A stretch of DNA of 64,000 nt from Gossypium raimondii (taxonomy: Eukaryota > Streptophyta > Magnoliopsida > Malvales > Malvaceae), in contig NC_068575.1 in the NCBI RefSeq assembly GCF_025698545.1, positions 52,089,980-52,153,979 on the forward strand. Direction: 5' to 3'. Positions 46,901 to 61,019 of the stretch are shown here, in pieces. The position numbers and the translations under genes were made by a program. The notes under the pieces were generated by a model that was not told where the DNA came from, ran no database searches, and saw only the letters and a list, made by a program, of their open reading frames with translations. The stretch's first letter is position 1, and every line of letters starts with the position of its first letter.

Positions 46901-49900
46901 TCTCATTTTGCTAAAATTAAATTTGTATATTATACCTGTAGTCACAAAACTAACGATACCGAAACATCTTAGCTTCCATCACTTGTGGCTGCAGAGATAA
47001 ACCAGTAGAAAATGCTTTTGAGTGATACAAGAAAGAGAAGCTTTTTGGAACAAAAATTAACTAAAAATCTATTTACAAAATTCAAGCAACATGTCAACTT
47101 ATAAACTTTTTCTTTTCTAACTCATGTTAACCACCCTACCAGACAATCCCTTCTTCATCTAAGGGTAAAAAAAGACCCTCTCTCCTAATTGAAAATGTGA
47201 TTGCATGATCTGAGTTTCTAAACTACACAATACCCACAGCACTAGGAGCATCTAAATCTTGCAGTGTAGTTGAGAAGTGGGTACAAGAGTGAACTGCAAT
47301 GGAAGTCAGTCATGCCAACAAAGGAGTAACACAGTACATCTCCATATAATATAAAGCCGTCCCCTCTGTTCTCTAATTTGCTTTGAACACCTTTGCCATG
47401 ATCGACCTTTCATACTCCTCATTGGTAAGAAGCACCTCACTGATACTACTTCTTGAGTGTTATGTGCAAGTAATGTAAGATTTTCTTTTGAGTTTGAAAG
47501 GCTGTGGAAGAATTTGAAGCCCCTTTTATAATAAGGAAAGCTGTTAAAGATATGAACATGTGGTGGGTAAGAAACGATTCCCCAAAAGCTTGGGTCATCT
47601 CGTGCATTATGTCCCACTGTTTTTAAGGGAGGAGATAAGGTGGAGTTATTTAGCTTGTCTGCTTTCCAAACTCAAAATGATTTGTCATCATTTTCATGGA
47701 GGGTCATCTATGTCTCCCATGCATGCTTGTATACACCATCAATCCTATTCATGCTTTACCTTAACTTATCTTTACCTTTAGTCATGCACTTAACTGTTAC
47801 CAATCATAGCACTGCGCACCAGGTCTGGTTTTTCTTTTCTTTTCAAAATGAATTAAGTCTCATTCCGCATTTAGTTTTTCTTTTCTTTTAAATTATACCA
47901 AGACCACCAAGACAGACTAAACAAATAAATAAATAAACACAAGGATAATCAGGTGACTAAGTCCAAATAAATATTATATAGAAGCCATAGTTTAAAACAT
48001 GCAATTTATTTCAGCTTATATTTAAATCTCGATGAAGTAGGACCTAAAAATTGATGAATGGTCCAACTATAAACCTGCTATTCTCCGGTGTCACGTGTGC
48101 AATGTCATCGCTAGAGCCAAGCGATAAATAGTGGTCGTCGTCAATCAGACATGCGGGCCAACTCTGATTGCCGGCTTTAACGAACCAGTTGAAAGTAGGT
48201 TTTACATGCGCCTCATGTTTATTAAATTTAGTGTTCTGCTTTGTCCTGGTGGCCATAGCCGGTCATTTTCGCTCCTCTCTGAGTCACTCTTTAACCTCAG
48301 CAGCAGCCTCACACACCCTCCTCCCATGTCACCCATAGAGTGAACTTGTAGGTCAGAGTAAGCCTGAGTGTTAAAAGCAAGTGTATAGAACCATGCCACC
48401 TTTGTTCTTGGGAATGGAGATGACCGATGAGACCATGTGCGGGTCCAGCTGCTCACGTAAGAGAGTGTCCCTTCCGTAGTAATTGTTTGGGGTAACAGAT
48501 TTGAAAGAAAAAGGGGTACTGTTTAAACTTAAGGATATAGAAAAAAAAAAAGAAGACACTGACAAATATGCAAATTATTGCTGAATTCCATTGGGATGCA
48601 ATGCAAACTATGCCCAAGGTGGACTAGTGGTGGATGACGACGACATGCACACATAAGAAAGCCAAAAAAGAAGTCAAAAATGGTTGGAAGTATGAAAACG
48701 TTCGCAAACTTAATACAACTCATTGAAAAAAATCCAAACTGTCGGGGAGATTTTGTTGCATTGTTTATTGTTAGTATGGGGATTCATAGGCAATCAAAAA
48801 CAAATTATAAAGGATTCATACATAGTCAATAAAAAATTATAAACACTTACCAAGTAGTCGAAAGAAATGACTATACATAACATTTGAACTAAATTCATAT
48901 CTTAAAATAATCAAAACTTTATCTAAATATTAACCGGTTGCTATTCTTAATAATTTTTTTCTTTTTTGTCTAGAACAGTTCTCAATTGGTGCTATTACCC
49001 ATGGCGCAGTAAACAGATGTAAAGCAAAATGCATGGGGTACACAGTCAAACTAGGCTTGCAAAAGATATAAAAGCTCCGAATCCAAGATTTTTAATAACC
49101 GAGACAACATGACAGTTGGGACACCCGATAAGGGTGCCCTAAGAGAAAATTGTTGCCATGCAGTAACACCCTCACGCCTTTTACAAAAAGGGTATGTAGT
49201 CATGCATGGCCAAGTACATAATAAGAGCATACCCATTAATTCTTCAGAAATGACCACATTGCCCACCCTACTGAATTAGCCACTGCTCTATAATCTCAAA
49301 TTATCAAACCAATAAATCATAACTAATCCTCGAAAAGAATAATATTATTCCCTATCAAGCGCATCACCACAAACTATATCATAAAATCAATGTTGGCATA
49401 ATTCAAACAAGTTATTATGATCCTATTTTATTTATAGTTAAAATATAAAAAATCCTAATTTTTAGGTTAGAACTTAAACTCTTTCCTACACAAACTTAAA
49501 CTCTTTCCTACACATATATAAAAAACAGTGTTCAGTTCAACAACAAGAAGCATACAACTAGATTCATCCACTGACACTCTGCCTGCCTCCCACTGTACTA
49601 ATAAAATAGCACTGTTTACAGCCAAGTATAGGGAAAAAAAGTTTTAAAGGGAATGGCCCGATTAAAAAATTGCTAAAGGTCTTTAAATGGGGCGTTGATG
49701 GGAATAAATTATGCAAAAAGAAACAAAAATAAAATAAAATTTTGATACATGATGATAGCCTAACTCTCCCAATCTTACTGTCCTGCCCGGTGGTAGATTT
49801 TACATATTTACAAAACCAGTATCAGCAATGCCGACACGCTCATCTTCGGCTCAACTCATCCTATTATCTGTTCATTGCATGCAAAAACTCTCAACTGTTT

Positions 49901-50230
49901 TCAACATGCCGCAGAACCCATGCCAAAAGAAAGGGGGGGGGGGGTATACCTATTCATAACAAGAAAACCAGTGAAAAAGAGAACTTTTGAGTGACATAAT
50001 AAAACTATCACTAAAATATAACATACCAATTAAAGCAGCTAATTAGTATTCGGTCATCTTGGCTGCCAAATGCAAGGAGCTGAAACACATAAAAGAGATT
50101 TCAACTATCAGGCCCCATGTAAAACTAACTAATCGCAGGGTATCTAGCAACAGCAAGTATGCAAATGCAAAATGATACACACACCAACATACATATATAT
50201 ATTTACATGTATAAGCTCTGTCTCTAGCTT
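46901..50230. other. Intergenic region downstream of HUA2-like gene
   Basis: No coding gene is supported. The section 48060-48480 is less AT-rich, but its overlapping open frames on both strands show no family features. A 12-base G run lies at 49933-49944. The last few hundred bases (about 49.9-50.23 kb) probably contain the HUA2-like 3' UTR. Confidence 0.4.
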
Positions 50231-53200
50231 TTAAACCACAATCTCACAGGAGAAATGCAAACCTCTTGATCCAATGGGAACCATACCTTCTGCACGTGGT
50301 CTGCCGGGAAAAAAGTTCCGGTGATCCATTGGAGGGGGGCGGAAGCCCCATCCTTCATTTGGAAACCTTGTTGGCTCACACTGGGGCCCACCATAAGAAC
50401 CATGGCCATGGCCATATGATGAATTCGCATTATCAGCATACCAGGGTCCTGTTAGGAGAAAATAAAAAAAAACATATATAATCAGGTGTAATTAGACAGA
50501 ACAAGGCATGATATCAGTAGACCAGAACAAAACATGATTCAAGAAACTTACCAGAGAATGGTGGTGGAGGATACCTCCAGCTCTCTCTAAGATCATTTGG
50601 GGCCAGTTTCATTCTCTCATGGCTGTTATAATAATTTGCACCATCAAAGTTCAGTGAAGAGTATCTGTCAGTGTATGGAGGAGGTGCATCCCTCATCAAA
50701 TTCACATGTGGCCCTGAATTAACATATGCAAACTGATTTGTTGGTGCAGGATGAAGAGGTTGCGGAGGGTAGGGATTGTGAAAGCTAGGGCCATCAGGTT
50801 GTTGGATATTATTAACTGGAGGCACTGGGCAACTGTTGAAAGCAGTATTACAATCCGAAACCTGCATAACAGGAGGATTTCTAGGATCAGGCCCATTATA
50901 TGGGACTGTATTGGTGCACACTGTTGAATTGATTCTGGGTGCAACTGATGGTGGAACCATAGATCTCAAATCATCTTGCCTGTTCTGCAAATATAATAAG
51001 AACACAACCACATGAATAATCCAATTCACTATTACCTTATCATCATTGTCATAACAATAATAAGAAACCAGTGCAAGGAACACAAACAAGGACCTACTTG
51101 TATACTTGTATGAACAGTTGAATCAACATTGTTTGTGTAGGGACCAGAAATAGGACGAGGGATAGGTGGAGGAAGAGGAGGCGGTGGAGGGGGGGGTGGA
51201 GGTGGAGGTGGAGGTGGAGGTGGTGATGATGGCGGTGGTGGTGATGATGGACGCACATCCTGAGGTAAAGGTGGGGCAAATGGCAGCGGAAAATGCTGAT
51301 CACAATGCTCTTGCAAAGTTTGTGCAGTATTGATTGCAGCAGCGCCACTAGTTGAACTCATTTCAATCTCAGGAGCAACATCCTCCATCTCAAGTTCACC
51401 ATCAACATCCTCCAAAATATGTCTGCGCTTTTCACTTGCAGGGTTTGCCTCTTGTTCTTCAGGAACTCCAGAATAGTGCTCTGGAGTGACAGCTTCAAAA
51501 CTTTCTCCATCGGAATCACTACCCTCATCCTCCTCAGTGAGCATTCGAGGCATACAAAATCCAGGGAGCTGAAAACTTGAGTTACTGAGGCAAGAAAAAA
51601 CAAGCCTCAGGAACAAATATCTTTAAACAAAAAGTAACCATAAGTTAAAGTGATCCTGAAATATAGACCTGCCATACTCATCAACAAGCATACCCTCCAT
51701 GTCTCTAATAGGATCATCCAATGCTCTCTCTGTTCTAGCTGAACGACGAGAAAAGACACCACCAGAAGATGAAACACTAAGTGAATCAAGTTCTCGTATA
51801 TGGTGCCGAACAACAGATTCTGGAAGGATTCTTCTTTCCAACCAAAGTCTCAAAACCTATATCAAAGAAAAAGGGTGAGAAACCAACAATCCAAATAAAG
51901 TATAAAGAAAAAGAATACATCAAAGCAACCTACCTTTAAGCACTGCCGACGATTTTCCTGTGCATTAGGTCCAGGGGGTGCTGCTGCATTGAGTAGACGA
52001 GGGAGTGCCGCTTGAATAGCTGAAGGGTAGATATCACCAACATCACCTGGATGCCAAATTTGGTAAGCGCATAGCCATGACTTACAGACCAAACACCTAA
52101 CATGCTGCTAAATTATAAAAATACAAATAATACCTTTTAAACCCCGGGAGCACTGAGTAATGGAATCCACAAGAAAGAACAAATCCACCCTTCTGTGTAA
52201 GCTTGACTCTCTCTCCAAATTTCGAGCAATAATTTCCACAACCTAGGTTAAAAGGAAGAAACCAATGCATTTCAAATAAAAAACAAGAACTGTTTTTTAC
52301 AATAGTATATCATTTGTACATACTTTTAGCAAACACGCTCTCTTAGTATTCAGCATATACACTATTAGTCTAAGAAGAAATCCTGAAAGGGGAATGAATA
52401 AATAATATTCATGCCAAAGTTTATCTATGACGAATTTGAATTTAAGGTGCTAATAAGTAAAAATGCCTCTGATAACTTAAACAGTCTACAAAAAGCCTTT
52501 ATCTACCTTAGCAGAAACACCAAATTTGGCACAATCAATCGCTATACGCGTTGCACGAGCAATGCTCTCCTTTGTCCTCGTTAAGATCACAAGCATATTT
52601 TCAAAAGACAACAGAACAGCTTGTGCTTCAGTGTATTTACTGCATTTACTGACAGATTTTGGTCTTTCAAAGGTCACAGAATCAGCTTTACCTTCATCAT
52701 CAACGTTTGGAACACATAAAGCTTTGTTAGGACACATGTGAACATTTGGACTACAATATCCATTGCTTGGAGCAATACTAGCACTCTCCGAGGTAGAAAC
52801 ATGACAAAGAGAGGCATTTGGAGAGACCCTAGCCGGAGAATCTACTCCATCAGCTGAACATGGACTTAACTGGACAACTGCAACATCCTTGTCTGAGTTG
52901 TCATCATGATTAAAACTAGAAGTTGTCTTCTGCCTCAATTCTGGTTGAAACTCTTCCTCAACCTCACACCTACATAAATAAGAGAAAATTCAGCAAATCA
53001 ATAGCAGATAAGCGCTAAAGACACACGCAGAAAAAACAAAAAGAAAACTGAGAAAATAAAGCTAAACACCTTAGTGAACTAAATTCTTACCAGATTTACA
53101 TTAATATTAGCATCAGGATTATTTATTTTGCTTAGAATAAGCTGTTGTCAAACTCCAAATTCTGCAAACTAATAGCAGAACACTCTCATGATTGTAGGAT

Positions 53201-56200
53201 CAAATTAGGCTGTTAATGTGAAATTTCATGGCATACTTTCAGAACAAAAAATTCTCTATTATTTTACTTTCTCAATATAGTTCACATAATAACTGTGATA
53301 AAGCAAGGTAAATATGCTTACATGCTGTTGACTAAGCTGCTGTCATTAATTTGGGACTTCAGTGGCTCACTTTTGGAGTCATCCTGAGGTGAAACTTTAC
53401 AAGTTTTCCCAGTCACTGTAACAGGATCAAAACTCATCTCAGCATGTTCTGAAGTATTAAACCGTTCATCAAGATTTTCAACCCTGGAATTGCTCAAGCC
53501 AGCAGGTTCAGCATCCAAATCATCATTTGAAGGGAACTTCTCATATAAAGAACCACAGTTAGATCTGAAACTAGCTTGGCATTCCTCAGGATTAGGGGAT
53601 GAATGTTCTAAACATTCGCTCTTATGAGTATTACAACTAACATGGTTCATAGGCTCCACAAAGACATCCTCGTGTAATTCATGCTTTTGATTCTTAGGAC
53701 TCTTCACAGATTGACAGCAAACAAGTGGTTCCACAGAAGATTTGACAAACTTATCTGAAGGTATTGAATTTGAAACGAAAAAGATGCCAGAATCACTATG
53801 AGCAATCAAATCCCTGCTGTGTTGCTCCAACACACTAGCTTCTTTGTCCTCAACAGTTACATGAGAACTCATTAGAGAATCATGACTTTCACCATCTAAT
53901 ATTTTCATGGTTGTAGAAAGTTCAGCAATTGCCTGATTTTCATCAGCAGCATTAGCTGACATAGCTTCCAAAGCACGATGGAGGCGTTTGGATGGAGGCA
54001 AGGCAGCTTCACCACCTGCCAAACACCCCAACTGATTTCTCAAAACTTTCGAAGATTCCGGCCCACTCCCTCGAATTTCAGTGTCACCCTTTGAAGGTGA
54101 TACATTAACCAAAGCACCCTTCAACAACAAAGAGTCTCTCTCAGTAGCAGAATCATTGTGACTGCTTGATGGACTCATCTGCTGCAATAAATTGACAGTG
54201 CCTTCATTAATAGGCTTTTCTTCCATTGGTGAAGAATTAACGATCTCATCAGCAGCTAACAGTTTACCCAAGCGAACCCTTGCTCTTTTCGACAAGGGTA
54301 GGTGCTCATCTCCATCATCTTTGGAATATCTGTCATTTATATTTTCACAAGTATTCTGCAAATTTTGTCTAGTATTACTGATTCCTAAATCCAGATCTGC
54401 TTCTGCAAGAGGCTCAGCAGAATCAATGTTCACCCTCTTTCTAAATGATTTCCTTTTTCTCTTAATGACAACAGCCTTTATTTGGAAATCAAGCCCTTTG
54501 CTCAACTCAGGATCTCCCTCCAAACACTCAACAACAGTCTCAGAGTCTTCAGGCTTACAACTACAATCCATAGAGCTACCCTCATTGAAACTACCAGCAT
54601 CAGAATCAACAGTAGCAATGTCAGACCCATTGTCATCAATTCTACCATTCAGCATTAACACAGATAAGTCCACATCATCACTCTCAGATGCATCTGTAGA
54701 CTTCTTGACTTGTTTATTCTTCCTTTGGGACCCATTCTGGATCACATTTGTTGATACATCAGAGACACTCCTAACATCATTAGACGACATCATAAAGTTC
54801 TGAAATCTAGAGGATTCCACCCTTGTTGAGCTTCTACCTCTTCGAACTGGTGATGCCTTCTGCTGTCCAATAGATTTTTGAGATCGTACACTTCCAGATC
54901 TTTTTCTTGAAGAGTATGTGGTCAAAACAGGTTCTTCTTTAACCAGAAATGTATCTGAAGGTTGTTCTGAGACGGATTCTTTTTCATGCAGAGCATCTAT
55001 TCTTGCATCAGCTTGAGCAATCTCAGTTGCCTCGCAAGTGTCAGTCAGATCCTTTGACACAGATGAGTCCCCTGAGTTCCCACAATTTGCCTGAGTAACT
55101 CCATCAGCAGAATTATAGTTATCAACTTGATCCTGCTTCTTTGAGTTCTCATAACTGTCAATAATTTCCTGGACTGCGCGAACAAAATCTGCACCCTTTC
55201 CCTGACGTTTGGTCAAAAGAGATTGTTTCTTCTCTTCTGTAAATGCTTCAACGTCAGCAGGATTACAGAATGCTCTGCATGAAAGATACCCATAAGTGAA
55301 CTAACAGAATGCAAAATAAGCTAAGTTGAATTATGTTTGGAGAGGAAAAGAACAGACGTAGTTACAACCACCAACAGACAATCATCCACATAAAAAAAAA
55401 ATGTAAAAGATGTTTACAGTAATTTTATATCGTAACTATCAGAACTTCCTATTAAAATTATAGGTTCTACTATAATTCCATGAATCTAATCGCAAGGGCA
55501 GCCCACACACAGTTATCTAGATAAGAAATTAGGACAACATTCTCATCATACATACAGGTGCTGCTACACATTAAAAGGAAGCATTGGTCTCCTTCCCCTG
55601 ACCATTTTCATTTATTTAACAGGTTATACAGAACATCCACATCAAGAATTACACTGATGAAATATCATTAGTTCGAAGAAAATTACAGCACAGCTGATTG
55701 ATATACCAATGAACTTCAAGACCCAAGTTATCAAATAACTCCTTAAATCTTTGCTGGCCTTCAGAGATTCTGAATTTGAAGACTAAATCTTCCTATATAT
55801 CAGCATCATCAAATAACTATTGAGATTTTCCAAAATCTAAAAAAAAAATACCAGGAATGTTTCCAGCTTTCCTAACATGTCTCTATTATGTACAAAAAGG
55901 TCACGGGAAGAAATGTCACAACCACATACAGGAAAGATAAATTACAATGATAGCATCCAACTAAGCATGCATCATGCCTTTACTTGTGAGTCTCCAAAAA
56001 GTCCATTTCAGCACATAACTCTCTACACCTTGAAAATCATCTATCAGTTCTCTGAATGAGAACTGTAAACCTATTATCAGGTTAACTACTATAAGATAAA
56101 AGTGGAAGGATAAAAGACAATCCAAATAAAGTATAGAGCAGGCATAAGTTAACAACAAAGAAAATATCTAATCTACAATCTGAAAAAGATTGCTCATGTC

Positions 56201-59200
56201 ACCGCAAGGATACCAAGGCCTTAATAAGACTCAATTTTAATATCATCCAATGAATGTACAACAGCTTTCAACAACCCAATCCATGAATCAATAATTGAAC
56301 ATTACAATAAGGAGTTTCAACTTTATGTCTAGATGCAGCAATGCTCCAGTGAACAGTATTTGACATTACTTAAAAGAATACCAACAAGTGAAAGGTTTAC
56401 CCAACCAACATAACACAACATAATATAAAACAGAAATTTGAAATTGCATCCATTGCATGAATAAAAGAAGCCGCCAACGGAATGAGGTAACTGATTAATG
56501 CAAGAGAAAGCAAAGGAAACAGTTGAAGCAACAGTGGACAGTGAGGAAGTTGCTTTTCCATTCTTGGGATGATTTAAAGAGATTTATTCGATAGCTGTTT
56601 GGGAGCACCTCTTGATAATGAGGTTTTCAAGAAGCAACAACACTGTATTATGGAAAAAACTCACTAGTCATACTGTTAATTAATTAAAAATTAAGGTAAT
56701 TTAATCGATAAAATGTAATATAATAAACAAATGTTAAGTTTCCTCAACTAATAACAATAGACAAACTCACTTATAATAAATTAATTAATTAATATTGTTA
56801 AATGCTAATTGAGGGAATATATATGGAAAAAAACTGGAGAGTTTAATTCATTAGTACTTATTATTTATTTGTCTTGGTTTTAATAAAAATGGATCAAAGT
56901 CATTAAGAATGAGGGTAAATTTGTCAAAAATCTTACGTCATCAAAGTAATATAAGATTGGTATTAAGATTACCCCTTATATTATTGAATCTTGGCACTGT
57001 TGGTAATAATATTACCAGCTCAAGGTAATGTTGTTGAAATATGATTACAAAATACAAGATGACCACTGGTAATCATACATTTCATGATCCAAACGACCCC
57101 TAAGAGAGATGACCTTTTTTATTCACCTCATCAAGATTCAACATTTGACAAATTCAAGTTTCCAGTTTGATTAGTTTCTTACACAAATTTATCTTTGGAA
57201 TAATACAAACAAATCACCACTTAGTAGACCAAATTCCACCATACAATCATCCTACTATTGAGCTTTGTTTTCTTTATGTTATATCAATGCCATGCTTCCA
57301 AGCTAATGATCTATCCAGAAATGTTTCTAAGTTTCTTATATCACAATTAGCTGCCATATCCTCGCCATGCTTTCATGTACTTTGGCGTCTACTTAGTACA
57401 GTGAAAAAAATGGAAGGGTCGATAGAGGTGGGTAGAAGAATGGAAAGAAATAAATTTTGAATATACTTCGTAGGAGAGAGAAGTGAAAGGAAATAAAATA
57501 GGAATTCAGCTTGATGCATAAAAACAAATCATTCCGAATCCAAAAAATAAGAGAAAAATCATAGAAATGCTAGTCAGCCAGTCAGGTGTACACATTTACA
57601 AGATTACTCATTATTATTTCAATATATCTTTTTAAATTAAAAAAAGGGTGAACAACATTTCTCATTTTTTTTAACTCTACCTAACAATGGCTAGGAAGAA
57701 ATTACATTTTTCTTTTCACTTTTCCATCTTTGCTAGCATGCTATGGAAAGTATCTTGTTTCTCTTCACATTTCTCTCCCATTTTTCTATCCACTCAACAA
57801 ACAAGGCCTTAATTTGTAATGCCATGGACTGCCTTAAATTATCAGTACTAATGAATAAATTGTTTTGCAAGCAAAGAAATGGTGAAAAACTGCAATGCCA
57901 AATTCCACACCTTCTAGACACTATAATATCTGCTTAGATCACAACCTTAACATAATAATTTATATGAGAATTAAATATGCAGAAACAATAAAATATTAAA
58001 ATAGCCAACAACATAAGAGGAGAGGATAGTTCAAATTCTCAAAATATATAGTGCATAAAAAAAATTAACATGCACCAACCCAGTCAAAACCACAAGACAA
58101 ATTAATCCCTACCAGGTTTATAGACTTAATGATTTAACAAATATCATTAAAAAAATTCTGTTTTTTGGGGTAATGAAGAGCTTCCGGTAAGGACTTCTTT
58201 ATGATGAAAAGAAAACAAAGCATGAGATGTGAAGAATATTTAAGCTCCCATAACTGCAAATCTTTTAAAGTGCGCCATCAACAACAAGTCTAGACATCTT
58301 CCTGTCCTAAACTACAAATTAATGCACAAAAAGAGTCCCATTTAAAATGTTCTAATTTTGCATTCAAGAACCCATATCTGGCGGCATAAATAAGCACACA
58401 TTACTAGATCATAAACATTCAATTTAAAGATGCATATGATTCAAAATATGGGCAACGAAGAGAGGAAATTAATTCATTCATCTCCATATGGGTAGCCTTT
58501 CCTTGGTGACAATAAAACATCGCCACCAGTGATATGGGTTAGGTGGTTAGCTTTCTGGGGAAAAAATATTACTAAACAATGGATTCTTCATCATATAAAT
58601 ATACTGAAGAAAAGGAAATTAAAATAATAACGGTGATAATACACTATAGTTGAAAAGATAATCTAAACAATAATAGCTAAATAGTGGGAGTGCGGAACTG
58701 TTTCACCAACAATCGTAATTATGACAATTGGAGTGTTGTCCAAGACGCAAGGAGCATTCTAGACTCTAGAACCGTTATATTGCCTCAGGCACAAAGCGCA
58801 GAAAAAGTGCTAGCCTCAGTGAAGTTAAGTGCAATACATATATGTGTGAGATTTTGCAAGTCTGTGTATAAATTATAAAGCTTAAGATATATAGTAAACT
58901 CTAAAATGTGGTCCAGTTTATCTACAAAACATGCAATTTCTGTGATTGGTCAATATGCATGATTTCCTTACAGTCAGTGTTTGTAGTCGAATGCTCAAAT
59001 ATTGAGAAGTATAGAGTTTAAGATTATCTTTCTTACTAGTAACGGTATTTCAAATGAAAACAGAGAAAAATAGAAAAAAAATTAAAGAGAAATTTAATCA
59101 GACTGGCTTTTTATATTTTTTATTATTTCTATACAATAAAATGGGTCAGGCCAGACCAGCCCAAGGTTGAAAAATATAAACTCAATCCTGGCACATGAAC

Positions 59201-60631
59201 ACCTCTAGTTGTCAATATAGTTCAATAAATCATCTAGAAATAGAATGCCAAATGCTTCTACACTTCAAGGGCGTCCTAAACCCAAATTATCTCACCTTTG
59301 TGATGATAAAAACATATAGATCAATAAATCTAGACAATATGCAACAAGTACAGATCCAATCTAAATCATATTTGCTGGGGAGTACTCAAATAACACAAGC
59401 CCATAAAACAATTTTACAATATTACATTCATGTCAACAAGAAAAACCAAAAACTGAGAAAGTAAAGTTTCAACTTGTCATGACTTAAAAACAAGTTTCAT
59501 AGAATAACAAAATGGGGCAAAATAGAGGTAGGAAAAACAAATCAAAAGGATAAATTGCACAAAATAAAAAATTCGAATGCACACTTACATTTGCTGCGTT
59601 CCAAAAAAGTAAACCATAACTTTCTTCCATTTAGATGAATAACCCCACTTCTCAGGCTCACTTACCTGCCACAAGCAATCAAAAACATAAGCCTAAAGGT
59701 GCGTTCGGTTCCCCAAATGCTACATTACACCCTGTAATCTCACATTCTGAAATAAGATTACGCTGTTTTGATTTTCAATATTCCAGCCACCCCGTAATCT
59801 CACATTCACAAATAATATCAAGATGCCCAAATTCAGGATGTAATCTCCACTCATTCCTGAGGTTACAAGCGTAAGCTTAATTTTGGACCAATTTCCCTTG
59901 GTTTTTTTTGTTTTAATCAATTTTGTCCCTTTTTTTCCAAATAAAAGCTAGATATGAATCAAAAGTAATTTCTAACATTTCTAATTTAGATATGAAAAAA
60001 ATAGTACTGAGAAATCAAAAGTAAAGAAGTTAGATATGAAAAATAATAATAATAATAATAAATCTTACAGGACAAAAGATAAGTCTGTCGCCTCCCTAAG
60101 CAATTTCTAGCAGAACTGAGATACCAAGGATTCATTTTCCCTAAAATCTATTTTACAAATAAAACTAGCGAAAAGATTTCTAATTTAAATTTCTAAGATA
60201 GGCATTCAAGTGTGTAATTAACAAACACTTCAATCCCCTTTGGATTCGCGAAAATCAATTTCAGAACATAGTTAAATATTAATCAGTAAAACAAAAAAGA
60301 AACCCGCCAAAGAATTCCTCCTGACTAATGCACTATTAACACATAAACATACACTAAATAGAAGAATTGATCATGCCACTTAATCATCAAAAGAAAAGAA
60401 CATTAAAACTCACATGCAACCACAAACCTAAGGCAATAACATATTTCCAGCATAACAGAGATTTAAAACAGGAGAAAATAGAAGATAGTGATACAAGTCT
60501 TCGCATACCGTAGCAGGCCAAGCAGGGAAACCTTTGACTTTTGCGAGGACAAGATCGCCGACTTTCCATTGGCGGCGAGCGGCAGCCGCAGCAGCCGCCT
60601 TACTGGCGCCTTTCCTTCGGCTGGGCGCCAT
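50231..60631 (-). CDS. HUA2: HUA2-like PWWP-domain protein (HULK family), 10 exons
   Basis: Exons: 60509-60631, 59589-59665, 53322-55274, 52507-52969, 52134-52242, 51934-52046, 51669-51856, 51098-51584, 50552-50984 and 50231-50448. All junctions are GT-AG and in frame, giving 1387 residues; Arabidopsis HUA2 is of nearly the same length. Residues 1-90 hold an Ala-rich start and a PWWP domain (VGDLVLAKVKGFPAWPA, SEPEKWGYSSKWKKV, YFFGTQQIAFCNPADVEAF). The long exon 3 is acidic/Ser-rich with basic clusters that may be nuclear signals. Residues ~840-1000 form a CID/RPR-like region (RRVDLFFLVDSITQ, YPSAIQAALPRLL, VLRLWLERRILPE). Polyproline lies near residues 1120-1155, and the C-terminus is Pro/Gly-rich. 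In Arabidopsis HUA2 promotes correct processing of AGAMOUS and expression of FLC-type genes, acting in the nucleus. Here the gene is intact. Intron 2 is 4.3 kb. Confidence 0.95.
51175..51260 (-). repeat. Polyproline-coding GGT/GGA tract in HUA2-like exon 8
   Basis: Plus-strand GGTGGAGGTGGAGG-type repeats encode about 16 consecutive prolines plus flanking PPPPSS blocks. It is an in-frame trinucleotide-like repeat, likely length-variable between accessions. Confidence 0.85.
55275..59588 (-). other. Large intron 2 of HUA2-like gene
   Basis: 4314 bp between PWWP-coding exons 2 and 3. It is AT-rich with no exon-like coding block. MITE-like traces occur at 56595-57105 (GTTTGGGAGC against CCAAACGACCCCT) and near 57400-57810 (purine-rich against CTCTTCACATTTCTCTCCC, ending AACAAACAAGGCC). 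No tRNA or snoRNA is recognised. Confidence 0.7.
59696..59880. mobile_element. MITE relic in intron 1 of HUA2-like gene
   Basis: GGTGCGTTCGGTTCCCC followed by repeated CCCTGTAATCTCACATTC and CCCCGTAATCTCACATTC blocks, a common plant MITE style (TGTAATC/GATTACA repeats). A clear second end and target duplication are not seen. Confidence 0.45.
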
Positions 60632-61019
60632 CAGAGTATATATTAAACAATTATCCCAAACTCAAAAGCACGGAAAAATCGCCCTAAAGGCATAATACTT
60701 TGGCACTCTCTAACGTTCCGGAGCAGCAATTTTGCACAAATTATGAAGGCGTTTGAAACGCCCACCTCGATTCAAAAGTGAGTGAGCAACTCAAGTCTCT
60801 TACTCTGTTAAAAGAAGAAAAACCCTAATTTTTTGGGGTTTGATAGAGTTTTTTACTTTTTTTTTTCTTTTTTTTGGTTTCGAAATAGAAAGATAATCAC
60901 TGAAGAGAATATGCGCAAGGCAAAAAGATAATTGAAAATGGAGCGGTGGGGGATTGCTAAAGTACACGGGCGGGGTGTAGGATAAGTACAGTAAGAAAGA
61001 ATAAGGTCAAATTTTGCTA
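60632..61019 (-). promoter_or_regulatory. 5' leader and promoter region of HUA2-like gene
   Basis: The sequence just upstream of the ATG contains a plus-strand AAACCCTAATTTTTTGGGG stretch (60821-60839), which includes an AAACCCTAA telo-box motif found near start sites of many plant housekeeping genes. No TATA box is obvious. Confidence 0.4.

Noticed and set aside
47306..47617. 103-residue minus-strand open frame
   Set aside because: No family features; the surrounding DNA looks intergenic.
48044..48456. Overlapping open frames on both strands in a less AT-rich patch
   Set aside because: Frames on both strands with no conserved motif; a conserved noncoding element or old transposon is as likely, and I cannot tell.
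50224..50439. 71-residue minus-strand frame overlapping HUA2-like exon 10
   Set aside because: It is in a different frame from the one fixed by the exon 9-10 junction, which ends at the stop 50231-50233.
54192..54803. 203-residue plus-strand open frame
   Set aside because: It is antisense to HUA2-like exon 3, whose frame has clear homology; the antisense frame is a shadow.
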